Shown piece after piece: positions 34,550-45,862 of a stretch of DNA of 62,328 bases. The stretch spans positions 1-62,328 of the forward strand of contig CAZYLK010000009.1 in assembly GCA_964648365.1 (NCBI GenBank), read 5' to 3'. Each line of letters opens with the position of its first letter. Position 1 is the first letter of the stretch. The notes beneath the pieces were generated by a model. That model saw only the letters and a list, made by a program, of their open reading frames with translations. It did no database searches and had not been told where the DNA came from. This DNA is from SURF-32 sp964648365 (lineage in GTDB: Bacteria; Planctomycetota; Phycisphaerae; UBA1845). A program made the translations under genes and the position numbers.

Positions 34550-35297
34550 GCCTGCTTCTTGGGAGCATTACAAACTCTTCAGGCATGTGAAGGAGGCCAT
34601 CCGCGCCATTCCTGACTATTTCTCTACGCCAACCACCATTGAGGGGATCCACACGGCCGATCTGTTCACGCTGAATTCCGCGCTTGGCGCGATGATCGAG
34701 GACCAAGTTGTCGCGACGCTCAATAAACTGCGTCCCATGTGGGATGCTGAGGACAAGTACCAGGCGTACAGCTTCATACGGCAGGCGCAGACCTTTCCGG
34801 ACGTTCTTCTGCGAAAGTCAGAGAACGGCGCTGACATCCTCATGGGAATCGAACTGAAGGGGTGGTATCTTCTCGCGAAGGAGAGGATGCCAAATTTTCG
34901 CTTCGTTGTGAGCGCCGACGCCTGCAACGAGTGGGATTTGATTGTCGTCGTCCCATGGGTTCTCTCGAATGTTCTCTCCGGAACTCCGGTTGCCCACCGA
35001 CCGTACATTGAGCTCGCGAAATATGCGGCCCAGCAACGCAACTACTATTGGAAATATGAACGTCAGACATCCACCGATAACGAGATTACGAGGGCAGGAG
35101 GTATCAAGCCCTATCCCGCGAAGGGCGACCACATTTCTGATAAACCGAAGAGTGATTCCGGCAACAACTTCGGGCGCTTGGCCCGTTATGACATCATGAA
35201 GCCGTACGTTGCGGCCATGCTCGACCTTAACGTACGAGGAATCCCGGTCAAATCGTGGATCAAGTTCTTTTCCGAAAACTGCTCGCAGTCGGGATGA
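34518..35297 (+). CDS. putative type II restriction endonuclease (PD-(D/E)XK)
   Basis: 259 aa from the ATG at 34518 (AAGGA upstream). No family was recognised by overall similarity, but FPDVLL (P94-D95), then MGIELKGW with E112 and K114, is the PD-(D/E)XK nuclease active site with ordinary spacing, and an earlier Glu (MIEDQV) fits the metal site. Position downstream of and overlapping a methyltransferase supports the call. G+C falls to about 52-57% in the lines counted here, well below the neighbours, which suggests transfer. Confidence 0.75.
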   Translation: MSTPKAPSRSEPASWEHYKLFRHVKEAIRAIPDYFSTPTTIEGIHTADLFTLNSALGAMIEDQVVATLNKLRPMWDAEDKYQAYSFIRQAQTFPDVLLRKSENGADILMGIELKGWYLLAKERMPNFRFVVSADACNEWDLIVVVPWVLSNVLSGTPVAHRPYIELAKYAAQQRNYYWKYERQTSTDNEITRAGGIKPYPAKGDHISDKPKSDSGNNFGRLARYDIMKPYVAAMLDLNVRGIPVKSWIKFFSENCSQSG

Positions 35298-35303
35298 GGC
35301 ACC

Positions 35304-37061
35304 CTACGGACAGTCCACAACCTCGCTGAACTCCGGACATTCCACGACCGACACAACGTGCCGACCGGACTGGCCGCGCCACTTGAACTTCGCGCGGCCG
35401 GCGTCGTCGATCGTCAGAATCTGCCGGTCGCCGTTGTTGTCGAGCGTCAACTCGGTCCCTCGCGCCAGGTTTGACTTCACCCTGGCTTTGAGTTTGCCGC
35501 CGTTGCTGCAGGCCACCTTGAACCTGCTGATGGCGTCGCACTCGATGCCGCCTTCGCACTCGTCGGGCACGCCGTTGCCGTCGTCGTCACGGCTGCGGCC
35601 GGAGGCGATGTCGTCGCCGTCGTGGAGGCCGTTCTCGTTGCAGTCGATGTCGATGCGGAGGAAGTAGACGTCCTGCTCGCCGTTAAACGTGGCGGAGTAG
35701 GCCAGGCCGGCGCCGAGCGCGTCGGAGAACATGCCGGTGTAGTCGCCGATTTTGTTCTGCCGGGGCCAGCCGATGCGGCTGTTGAAGGAGGGTGTGACCT
35801 GCTGGTTCTTTGACCAGGTCGCCCCCGCGTCGGTTGACCAGGCATAGTAGACCTCGGACTGCTCGGGCGGACCGTTGCGCGTGTCGTACCAGGCCGCGTC
35901 GAGCCGGCCGCTGGGGGCGATGGACAGCACGCCGAACCACTGCCACGCGGAACCCGGCGGGTCGTCGTTGACGCGGACCGGCGGCGACCAGGTCCGGCCG
36001 CCGTCCGTACTGCGGGCGAAGTGTACGTCGTAAGGGTCGTTGCCGGTCGGATCCAGCGAGCTGAGCAGGTAGACGTTGCCGCGCGTGGGTCCGTCGGAGC
36101 GGTCGGAAACGATCCAGGGCTGGCCGAGGATTCCGCCAGGGTTGGGAGTGCCTCCGATGCGGATGGGCGCTCCTGCCATGTCCACGTCGACGGATAGTGG
36201 AAACGTCGGCGTCTGCTCGCGAAACTGGGCGTCGGTCGACGCCGCCACGGTAAACCCGCGATCCACGAGGTACAGCTTTCCGTCGACGTCAACGTCCAGC
36301 GTGCCCCAGACCGTCATTTCGATCGGAGCGCTGATCCGCGTCGGCCAGGTTTCGCCGCCGTCGGTCGATCGCGTAAAATTGTCGAAAGCCGACCATGTCA
36401 TGTAGAGATGGCCACGGCCGGGTCCGTCGGTCGTGTCGACGGCCAGCCACTGCTTGTCGATGAAAGCTGCGTTGATCTCGATCGGCCCCTCCCACTTCAC
36501 GCCGCCGTCGGAGGATTTGAAGAGGCGCACGCCGGGAGCGTTGTTGCCGATGGCGGAGTAATAAAACACTCCGTCGCCGTCGGCGACGAGTACGGGATCG
36601 CTGCCGAAGCGTCCCGGCCACAGCGATCCTGGAAACGTCCAGGTCCGCCCGCCGTCGGTGGTGTAGCCGTAGCCGGACTGCCGAAAGTCCGATTCGATCG
36701 AATCAAACTGCCGCCAGCCAATGACGATGTTGTCCGGGTTGAGCGGGTTGACGGCGATCGACGGCTCATTGGCCGCGTCGCCGACGATGTTCATGCCGTT
36801 CTCATCGACGTTGACCTGCACGCTCTCGAAGCCGTCGAACACGACCCGCGCCGGCGGTGACACCACGCGCACGGCCGGGACGATCCACGGGTCGGACGAT
36901 TCCTCACCCTGATCGTCAACGAGGATCGACACCGGCGCGCCACCCCCCAGGCCGGTCACGATCTCGACACCGCCCGATTCCGCCCCCATCGCGGGACAGA
37001 CAAATGACACCCAGACAGGAAGCACGGCGATATGCAGCGGCCGAAAGGCGAGCGTGAGCAT
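35304..37061 (-). CDS. secreted BNR/Asp-box repeat protein (sialidase-like propeller)
   Basis: 585 aa from the ATG at 37061 (GGAGGG eight bases upstream; the frame is open to 37259). Signal peptide IAVLPVWVSFVCPAMGA. Asp-box units recur: TTDGGRTWTFP, SSDGGVKWEG, STDGGETWPTR, STDGGRTWSPP, STDAGATWSKN. These mark a sialidase-type beta-propeller, but no catalytic Arg triad is evident, so enzymatic activity is unproven. A calcium-loop stretch (DCNENGLHDGDDI; DDDGNGVPDECEGG) follows, then a ~78-residue Cys-containing end domain shared with the B12-locus protein. Confidence 0.85.
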   Translation of the reverse strand: MLTLAFRPLHIAVLPVWVSFVCPAMGAESGGVEIVTGLGGGAPVSILVDDQGEESSDPWIVPAVRVVSPPARVVFDGFESVQVNVDENGMNIVGDAANEPSIAVNPLNPDNIVIGWRQFDSIESDFRQSGYGYTTDGGRTWTFPGSLWPGRFGSDPVLVADGDGVFYYSAIGNNAPGVRLFKSSDGGVKWEGPIEINAAFIDKQWLAVDTTDGPGRGHLYMTWSAFDNFTRSTDGGETWPTRISAPIEMTVWGTLDVDVDGKLYLVDRGFTVAASTDAQFREQTPTFPLSVDVDMAGAPIRIGGTPNPGGILGQPWIVSDRSDGPTRGNVYLLSSLDPTGNDPYDVHFARSTDGGRTWSPPVRVNDDPPGSAWQWFGVLSIAPSGRLDAAWYDTRNGPPEQSEVYYAWSTDAGATWSKNQQVTPSFNSRIGWPRQNKIGDYTGMFSDALGAGLAYSATFNGEQDVYFLRIDIDCNENGLHDGDDIASGRSRDDDGNGVPDECEGGIECDAISRFKVACSNGGKLKARVKSNLARGTELTLDNNGDRQILTIDDAGRAKFKWRGQSGRHVVSVVECPEFSEVVDCP

Positions 37062-37317
37062 GAGTTGACCCTCCCTTATGCTGTGACCGGCCCCATTGTA
37101 CCGATCCGCAGGTCGCAACTCCAGACCGATGCGCCGCGAACCCGCGAACCCCCACTCAGTTGAAGCTGTGCTCTGCCGCTGCTGACAGGGTGCGGCCGCC
37201 AGCCCGCCATCCGCCGAAGGCGCAGCGCCGCCCGCTCCGGGCGAACGTCCGCCTGACAAGAACGGCTCGACAGGGGCGGGCTTTGACCCTCAGGGGCTGC
37301 GCCGCGCGTCGATGCGT

Positions 37318-38868
37318 CTAGGTCGTGAACTGGAATTCCGGCGTCTCCAGCCGCTGCTGCGTGGAGCTTTCGCCGTCGTGGGAGAAAAGCATTGTGTCGT
37401 CGTCGATGCGGGCCTGAATGTGAACCGGGCGATTCCAGATGGACTGGATTTCCTTCAGCGTGGCAATCGCATACTTGATGTCCAGGTCCACGCCGATGTG
37501 CTGATGACCGAGCAGCAGTTCGCCCCGGTTGCGGAAGTTTCCGTCCAGAACGTAAATGTAAGGCTGCATGTGGTTGGTCAGCATGAACAGCATCTGCTTT
37601 TTGATTTTGCGGAAGTCGCGATTGACGATCACCATCTTGCCGGTGTTGGGATCCTGGCGGTAATGGTAGAGCTTCTGATCGTCCACGAACTCCGGCGTCA
37701 GGAATTCGTCGATAAACGTCAGGTCGTTGTGGATGGCCCGCACTTCATAGATCTTGGCCCGCCCCGGAGATTCCCGGCCGACGACCCGCCCCTTCGGCGC
37801 CTTCTCCCGGCCCCACGCCCGCCGCGCGGCCATGTCGTCGCACTCTTCGTATTCCTTGCCGTATCGCCCGGTGTTCCAGCGCTGCTCGATATCGCGGAAC
37901 AGTTCGATGCCCAGCTTGTACGGATTAAGCCGCCCCGGCGACGTCGCCAGCGTGCCGGAGTGATGCTCGCAGTACGTCACCAGTTCGTCCGCCTGCAAGA
38001 CGTAGTTCGTCATGATCGTGGAATGCCAGTAGCTGGCCCACCCCTCGTTCATGATCTTGGTCTGCCCCTGCGGCGCGAAATAGTAGGCCTCTTCGCGGAT
38101 CATCGAGAGGATGTCCGCCTGCCAGTCCGGCAGCGGGGCGTTCTCCAGCAGAAACAGCAGGATGTCACGCGACGGCTTGACGGGAAAGCGCGTCACCACG
38201 TCCTCGGCCGTCTTGCGGCGCCGCTCGCGCTCCTCCACCAGACGCTTGGGCGGGTTGATCCAGTCTTCCATGTAGCGCTTGGCCGGGTAGCGCGTGGCCT
38301 CGTGTTCCAGCGGGTGCGGCTCCTCGGGCCGCTTCTTCTCGCGTACGTCCTCGCGTCGAATGAACACCGAGTGCGGGTCAATGAGATTGTCCAGCGCCAG
38401 GCACGTGTCGATGAACGACTCAATGCGGTCGATGCCGATCCGGTCCACGTACCGGCGGACGCGGGTGGCGTGGTTCGCCATCTCGTCCATCATCTTCCGG
38501 TTCGTCTTGCTGAACCAGACGTTGTTCTTGAAAAAATCGCAGTGGCCGTAGACGTGCGCGATAACCGTCTTGTGATCGACCAGGCCGTTGTCGTCCAGCA
38601 GATACGCATAGCACGGATTGGTGTTGATCACCATCTCGTAAATCTTGCTGAGGCCGTAGCGGTGCTGCTTGCGCAGCTTCTCGAACTCCATGCCGAAGCG
38701 CCAGTGCGGGTAGCGCTGTGGAAAGCCGCCGTAGGCGGCGACCTGGCTGATCTGCTCCGTCGAGAGCAGTTCGAAAACCGTCGGATAGAAGTCAAGCCCC
38801 TCGCGCCGCGCGTGGTCGGCGATAATCTCGGCCTGTTCGGCGATCTCGTTGGGTAGCGTGCGGATCAT
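37318..38868 (-). CDS. SpoVR family protein (YcgB-like)
   Basis: 516 aa, normal for the family. ARREGLDFYPTVFELL, then AAYGGFPQRYPHWRFGMEFE, IYEMVINTNPCYAYLL, HVYGHCDFFKNNVWF and NEGWASYWHSTIM are SpoVR landmarks. The biochemical role is unknown. In many bacteria the gene forms a conserved trio with prkA and a DUF444 gene and is induced in stationary phase or stress. Here it is the last gene of that trio, 21 bases after the DUF444 gene. Confidence 0.95.
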   Translation of the reverse strand: MIRTLPNEIAEQAEIIADHARREGLDFYPTVFELLSTEQISQVAAYGGFPQRYPHWRFGMEFEKLRKQHRYGLSKIYEMVINTNPCYAYLLDDNGLVDHKTVIAHVYGHCDFFKNNVWFSKTNRKMMDEMANHATRVRRYVDRIGIDRIESFIDTCLALDNLIDPHSVFIRREDVREKKRPEEPHPLEHEATRYPAKRYMEDWINPPKRLVEERERRRKTAEDVVTRFPVKPSRDILLFLLENAPLPDWQADILSMIREEAYYFAPQGQTKIMNEGWASYWHSTIMTNYVLQADELVTYCEHHSGTLATSPGRLNPYKLGIELFRDIEQRWNTGRYGKEYEECDDMAARRAWGREKAPKGRVVGRESPGRAKIYEVRAIHNDLTFIDEFLTPEFVDDQKLYHYRQDPNTGKMVIVNRDFRKIKKQMLFMLTNHMQPYIYVLDGNFRNRGELLLGHQHIGVDLDIKYAIATLKEIQSIWNRPVHIQARIDDDTMLFSHDGESSTQQRLETPEFQFTT

Positions 38869-38889
38869 GTCATGCCGCCGCCGCGCCGA

Positions 38890-39990
38890 TTACCGGCCGG
38901 CGGAAAAGAACGTCTTGATGCTGTCGTAAATGTCGTCCTTGGTGTTCACGCGGCTGGTAATGACCGCTTCCTCGTCGGACAGGTGCTCCTGGATCACGTT
39001 GATGAAGTTGCCGCTGCCGTAGGCACTGGCCACCTGGCAGTAACCGAACATATTGATGGACGGCAGCAGGTTCTCGCGCACCATGCGGCAGCATTCACGG
39101 CTGTCGGACTCACTGCTGTTATCGCCGTCGGAAAAGTGGAAGACGTAGATGTTCCACTCGCTGGGCGCATAGTTGTTCTCGATGATGTCCTGCGCCAGGC
39201 GGAAGGCGCTGCTGATGCGCGTACCCCCGTCCTCGCGCAGGTGAAAGAACGTCTCCCGGTCCACCTCTCCCGCACGAACGTCGTGAACGATGTAGCGACT
39301 CTCGATGCCTTCGTAGTTGCGCCGCAGCCACGCGTCGATCCAGAAGGCCTCCAGCCGGACGAGTTCCTTCTGCTCGCGCCCCATCGAGCCGGACACGTCC
39401 ATCATATAGATAATGACGGCGTTCGACTGCGGCTTGAGCACCGTCTTCCAGCTCCGGTACATCTTGTCGCGCCGTTCGAACACGATGCGCGGGTTGTCCG
39501 GATCGTAGACGCCGCTCATGATCTGCCGCCGCAGCGCCCGGCGGAACGTGCGCTTGAAGTGCCGCAGCGACTCCGGCCCCGACTGGCGGATGCCGCTGTA
39601 CCGATCCTTGTGCGACGTAATGTTGTGCCGGCCCTTGGGCTCGATGCGCGGAAGCTGCAGCTCCTCGCCGAGAATGTCCGCCAGTTCGTCCAGGCTGACC
39701 TCGACCTCCAGGATGTGTCGCCCCGGGTCCGTCCCGCCCGGCCCCACGCCCTCGCCATCGTCGCCGATCTTGTCGCCGGGGTTCGCCTGCCCGCTGCCGA
39801 CGCCCCCGTCGTTGTTGTCGCCGTAGCGGAAATGCGGCGTATCGATCCCCGGAACCGGGATGCTGATCAGCTTCTTGCCCTCGCGCCCGAGCAGTTCGCC
39901 GCGCGTAATGAACTTGCGAAGGTCTTCACGGATCTTGCCCGTGACAATCTTCTTGAAGCGGCGATGGTCTTTGTCGATCTGCAACAGCAT
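38890..39990 (-). CDS. DUF444 family protein (YeaH-like)
   Basis: 366 aa from the ATG at 39990. The frame can also start at a TTG at 40008 that overlaps the stop of the Uma2 gene; the family N-terminus (MLLQIDKDHRRFKKIV) favours 39990. DUF444 proteins have a von Willebrand A-like half: VIIYMMDVSGSMGREQKELV shows the metal-site DxSxS, and VFHFSDGDNSSE follows. Partner of the PrkA kinase and SpoVR; exact function unknown. Confidence 0.93.
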   Translation of the reverse strand: MLLQIDKDHRRFKKIVTGKIREDLRKFITRGELLGREGKKLISIPVPGIDTPHFRYGDNNDGGVGSGQANPGDKIGDDGEGVGPGGTDPGRHILEVEVSLDELADILGEELQLPRIEPKGRHNITSHKDRYSGIRQSGPESLRHFKRTFRRALRRQIMSGVYDPDNPRIVFERRDKMYRSWKTVLKPQSNAVIIYMMDVSGSMGREQKELVRLEAFWIDAWLRRNYEGIESRYIVHDVRAGEVDRETFFHLREDGGTRISSAFRLAQDIIENNYAPSEWNIYVFHFSDGDNSSESDSRECCRMVRENLLPSINMFGYCQVASAYGSGNFINVIQEHLSDEEAVITSRVNTKDDIYDSIKTFFSAGR

Positions 39991-40004
39991 GGCAGGCTCG
40001 CCGA

Positions 40005-40640
40005 TCAACTCACTCGGCGTCTCAACTCCTCAAGGCACTCATAGACGTTCGGCTCGGGGTCCGCCCACAGCCACTCCGCCCGCACGGCGAATCCGGGACA
40101 GCACGTCGACGCGACCCAGCCTTCTGCGTACGAGCCGATTTCATTGCCCGCCGGGACGTCGATACTGACCCGTCTGAGCATGGGGTCCACGATCCAGTAC
40201 TCACCCACGCCCGCGTCGCGATAGCAGCCGCGTTTGTCGTTGCGATCATAGCTTCGCGTACTGGGGGACGCGATTTCGATCACGAGGTCGGCCGGACCGA
40301 CAAGGCGATCGCTCTGGATCCGCTGTCTCGACGCTTCCGCCAGGTACATCAAGTCGGGCTCGAATTTGCGCTTCACGCCCAGATCCATGGTGAACGGACC
40401 GCTCCGGACTGTTCCCAATCGTTGCTGCGCCACGTGCATCGTCAGCAACGACTGAAGCAGCGTCTGTGCTCGGGCGTGAAGCTCCGATACCGGCGAATGC
40501 ACCACCAATCTCCCGTCGATCAACTCAACAAATCGAGAATCGCCGCTCGCCTCCTCCCAATCCTCGCGGGTCGCACCGTGGTGCACATTAAGCAGCGTCG
40601 CTCTTGGTTCGCCGGCACTGTCGATCACATCCGTGGACAT
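40005..40640 (-). CDS. Uma2 family putative endonuclease (second copy)
   Basis: 211 aa from the ATG at 40640, with an AGGCGAGG ribosome site. Uma2 landmarks: FVELIDGRLVVHSPVSELHA, FEPDLMYLAEASRQ, ADLVIEIASPSTRSYDRNDK, GVGEYWIVDPMLRR. The Asp-(x)-Glu-x-Ser arrangement (EPD...VIEIASPS) is the PD-(D/E)XK-like active site of this large, functionally unproven family. A close paralogue precedes it. Both sit between prkA and the DUF444 gene, an unusual place. Confidence 0.9.
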   Translation of the reverse strand: MSTDVIDSAGEPRATLLNVHHGATREDWEEASGDSRFVELIDGRLVVHSPVSELHARAQTLLQSLLTMHVAQQRLGTVRSGPFTMDLGVKRKFEPDLMYLAEASRQRIQSDRLVGPADLVIEIASPSTRSYDRNDKRGCYRDAGVGEYWIVDPMLRRVSIDVPAGNEIGSYAEGWVASTCCPGFAVRAEWLWADPEPNVYECLEELRRRVS

Positions 40641-40662
40641 GCTGCCTCGCCTCCCCCCCCCA

Positions 40663-41307
40663 CTATGGCTGTCGCCGCTCCAACTCCGCAACGCACGCGC
40701 GAACGCCGGGCGACGGCTCCGCCCACAGCCACTCGGCCCGCACCGCGAACCCGGGGCAGCACGTCGAAGCCACCCACCCTTCGACGTACGAGCCGACCTC
40801 CTGACCGGCCGGCAGATCCACCGTCACTCGCTTGTCGCGGGGGTCGATCATCCAATACTCCCCAACGCCCGCGTCGCGGTAGCAATCGCGCTTGTCCTCT
40901 CGATCATAGACGCGCGTACAGGGCGAGGCGATCTCGATAACAAAGTCCGGGGGGGCATCAGCGACGCCGCTCGCGCACCGCTCCTTCGTTGCCTTGGAAA
41001 GAAAATAGAGATCGGGTTCCAGCCTGCGCGCGGGCCCCAGATTCACCGGGCGCGGGCCGCCATACACGATCCCCAGGTCATGACATTCGACGTACGTTGC
41101 CAAGACCGTACTGAGCACGCGAAACGCCCTCGCATGGTCCTCGGAGACGCGCGAGTGCAGCATCAATCGGTCGTCGATCAGCTCGACGAAGCGCGTGTCG
41201 TCAGCCGCCTGCTCCCAATCCTCGAGCGTGGCGCCGTAATGCATGGACATAAAGGCGTCCGTGATGAACTGGGCACGGCTCATGGGCGGAACGTACAGTT
41301 CAACCAT
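40663..41307 (-). CDS. Uma2 family putative endonuclease (first copy)
   Basis: 214 aa, starting three bases after the prkA stop. FVELIDDRLMLHSRVSEDHA, LEPDLYFLSKATKE, PDFVIEIASPCTRVYDREDK, GVGEYWMIDPRDKR, and the ending GWVASTCCPGFAVRAEWLWA are shared with the next gene, so the pair is a tandem duplication. It is transcribed with prkA by position. Uma2 genes usually occur as scattered singletons. Confidence 0.9.
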   Translation of the reverse strand: MVELYVPPMSRAQFITDAFMSMHYGATLEDWEQAADDTRFVELIDDRLMLHSRVSEDHARAFRVLSTVLATYVECHDLGIVYGGPRPVNLGPARRLEPDLYFLSKATKERCASGVADAPPDFVIEIASPCTRVYDREDKRDCYRDAGVGEYWMIDPRDKRVTVDLPAGQEVGSYVEGWVASTCCPGFAVRAEWLWAEPSPGVRACVAELERRQP

Positions 41308-41310
41308 GAA

Positions 41311-43374
<2,064 letters not shown>

Positions 43375-43769
43375 TGAATCTCCCTATCCGGCCCGGTGTG
43401 CAAGCGCTGCCGCTGACCCACCGATTGCGTAGTCTCCAACGTCTCCGGCACGGTTCCCGCGCGGAGTGTCGATCCCCCACCATATTCGTCAAGGTGTCGT
43501 GCGGGTCGTGCGAACGGCGCCCGTTCGGGACGCTTTCGGTACATGCTAGGACCGCAGCGCGCTCGAGTCAACGTGTCGGGCATGTAAGCCATTCTCCGAC
43601 AACCCCTTGCGCAAGTTCACGACGAAGGGCGCAGCAGCGACGGGCAGGCTGCATTTCAGTCTATCGGTCCAGAGGGGGGCAAAGTGTGCCTCAAATCCGG
43701 CCACGGAAAACAGCAGACGACATCCTCCGCCTCCAAGGCTCGCGGCCGGCCCTCGGATGGGGATTCCAA
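43375..43769. other. 395-base spacer upstream of prkA
   Basis: It lies between the ftsQ stop and the prkA start, both leftward, so the prkA operon promoter should be here. I saw no gene and no confident promoter boxes. Confidence 0.55.
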
Positions 43770-44654
43770 CTAACCCGGTACGGTGAAGCGGTCCGGAAAC
43801 GTCGAAACGTCGATCACCGGGTAGCCCGCGTCGAGCCGGCCGGTGCTGGCGTAATTGGCCCGCAGAATGGCGGTCTTGGCAGAGAGGCTGTTCTCTTCGA
43901 GTTCGCGCCCCGGCGCGGACCCCCACCGCACCCGGCCGCCGGCGCGGTCCGTGGCCAATTCGATGTGGCTGCGGTGCGCGTCCTCCCGACCATCGTAGTT
44001 CCGCACCAGGATCGCAGTGACCTGCGGAAGGAACGGCTCACCCGCAAGAGATCGAACCAATCCGATCCCTGCCCTGAGATCTTCACCCGGCCAGGGCAAT
44101 CCGGCCGGCGGGGCGCTCAGCATGACGCCCTCGATGGTGATCCACGATTCGTGATAGGCATAGACGCCAGGCAGGCGCACGTGCTCCGCATCAACCAGGT
44201 AGTAGCTGGAGTCCTTGTGGACCATCGCCACCGGTGTTCGATAGTCGCACGTCACTTCGAACGTGCCGTCGACGTTGCGCCGAACGTGGTGCAGCTTCCG
44301 CACCCAGCCCGATCGGCCGACCACGTCAGCAATCCGCTGACACAGGTCGTCGGCCAGCCACGGTTCCGCCAGCAGCGGGTGAAGCGACGTCATCAACTCC
44401 CGGCCGGCCAGTTGCTCGATCACGGGGGGCAGGCCCGGAAATGCCACACGCTCGGCGGGCAGCCGGCGCGCCATAAGCACCGCATCCGCGTGCCGATCGA
44501 GCGCCACGGCCGCGAGCACGATGCAGGCAACGGTCACTCCGACCGCCAGGCCGCGCAAGAGCCACGGGCGACCGGGCCAGGCCGCGAGTCGCATCGCGAC
44601 CGACAGGGCCGGCGCCGTTTCGGCGGTTTTGCGTTTCCTGGAACGTCTCGACAT
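43770..44654 (-). CDS. ftsQ: cell division protein FtsQ-like
   Basis: 294 aa from the ATG at 44654; a GTG at 44669 in frame is the alternative. A basic cytoplasmic N-terminus (MSRRSRKRK), one membrane segment (GLAVGVTVACIVLAAVALD), then a periplasmic POTRA/FtsQ-type region (SGWVRKLHHVRRNVDGTFEV, YLVDAEHVRLPGVY). Sequence similarity is weak; the call rests on topology and on its place after ddl as the last gene of the dcw cluster. ftsA and ftsZ, which normally follow, are absent. Confidence 0.75.
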   Translation of the reverse strand: MSRRSRKRKTAETAPALSVAMRLAAWPGRPWLLRGLAVGVTVACIVLAAVALDRHADAVLMARRLPAERVAFPGLPPVIEQLAGRELMTSLHPLLAEPWLADDLCQRIADVVGRSGWVRKLHHVRRNVDGTFEVTCDYRTPVAMVHKDSSYYLVDAEHVRLPGVYAYHESWITIEGVMLSAPPAGLPWPGEDLRAGIGLVRSLAGEPFLPQVTAILVRNYDGREDAHRSHIELATDRAGGRVRWGSAPGRELEENSLSAKTAILRANYASTGRLDAGYPVIDVSTFPDRFTVPG

Positions 44655-44730
44655 GGCACCCCGCGTCACCCCGAGGGAGACGGCAATCGTCCGGAACCGA
44701 TCCGTGTGCTGGCTGATTCAGAACCCGCGG

Positions 44731-45732
44731 TCAGGCCGCCGGCGCCACCGCTAGAGCCTGCGTCTGCGTGCGCCCTTCCAGCGACAGGTCGATGATCCGG
44801 GCACAGAGCGCGTCGAAGTCGATACCCACCCTCGCGGCCGCCTTCGGCAGCAGGGAGTGGCTGGTAAAGCCCGGAATCGTGTTGATCTCGAGCAGATGAG
44901 GCTGAAACGTCTGCCGGTCGACCAGCCAGTCCGCGCGCGAAAACGCCCGGCAGCCGAGGTGCCGGTGGGCGCGCACACTGAGCTGCTGCACATGCGCCAG
45001 CAACTCCTCGGGCAGATCTATATCGAAAAGGTACTGTGTGTCGTCGTCGAGGTACTTGGCCTCGTAGTTGTAGAACGGGCGTCGGGTGCGAATCTCGATC
45101 ACCGGCAGGGCCTCGTCGCCGAGGATCCCGACCGTCAGTTCCACGCCGACCACATAACGCTCGACAAGCGCCCGCTGGCTTCGCGCCAGCACGCGGTCGA
45201 TCGCCGCGTGAAGCTCGGCGACGGTATCGGCACGGATCACGTCGACGCTGCTGCCCGACGCGACAGGCTTGACCATGCACGGCAGCGGCAGGTCGGCCAG
45301 ATCGCCGGGCGACACGCCCTTCTGCACCACGCGGAAGTCGGGGGTCGGAAGACCGTTGCGGGCAAAGATCTCCTTGGAGCGAAGCTTGTCGAACGCCAGC
45401 GCAGACGCCGCCGCGCCAGAACCGCAATAAGAGACGCCCAGGTCATCGAGCAGGCGCTGAACCGTGCCGTCCTCGCCGAACTCGCCGTGCAGCGCGATGA
45501 AGACGAAGTCCGCCGGGCGTCGCAGGGCCGACAGATCCTCGGGGCTGACATCGCACAACGAGACGCGGTGTCCCTGTCGGGCCAGCGCCGCGTGAACGGC
45601 CTTGCCGCTTTCCAGGCTGACTTCGCGTTCAACCCCCGGCCCGCCCGCCAGAACGGTGATGTCCATCGCCTCGCGCGTCATCGTCGCTTCGATGGCTCCG
45701 CCGGCGCCGCTCCACAATCCCACCTCAACCAT
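44731..45732 (-). CDS. ddl: D-alanine--D-alanine ligase
   Basis: 333 aa from the ATG at 45732, which has GGAGGA eight bases upstream; ATGs at 45681 and 45666 are alternatives closer to the usual N-terminus. ITVLAGGPGVEREVSLESGK, FIALHGEFGEDGTVQRLLDD, MVKPVASGSSVDV and LLEINTIPGFTSHSLLPKAA are Ddl ATP-grasp landmarks. It makes the D-Ala-D-Ala used by MurF, with ATP. It lies 74 bases before ftsQ and 130 after murB. Confidence 0.93.
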   Translation of the reverse strand: MVEVGLWSGAGGAIEATMTREAMDITVLAGGPGVEREVSLESGKAVHAALARQGHRVSLCDVSPEDLSALRRPADFVFIALHGEFGEDGTVQRLLDDLGVSYCGSGAAASALAFDKLRSKEIFARNGLPTPDFRVVQKGVSPGDLADLPLPCMVKPVASGSSVDVIRADTVAELHAAIDRVLARSQRALVERYVVGVELTVGILGDEALPVIEIRTRRPFYNYEAKYLDDDTQYLFDIDLPEELLAHVQQLSVRAHRHLGCRAFSRADWLVDRQTFQPHLLEINTIPGFTSHSLLPKAAARVGIDFDALCARIIDLSLEGRTQTQALAVAPAA

Positions 45733-45862
45733 CTCGCTCTGTCCTCCATGACCGTTAGTCCACAAGGTCGTCGAAAGCCGTTGCATCCTGCGCCTTCTGC
45801 CGTTTCCGGCCTTCTCCGATTCGACTGTCGCGCGCCGCCGCCGATCCACGACCCGACGCGTC

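Noticed and set aside
37312..38856. 514-codon open frame on the plus strand
   Set aside because: Mirror of the SpoVR gene; no independent support.
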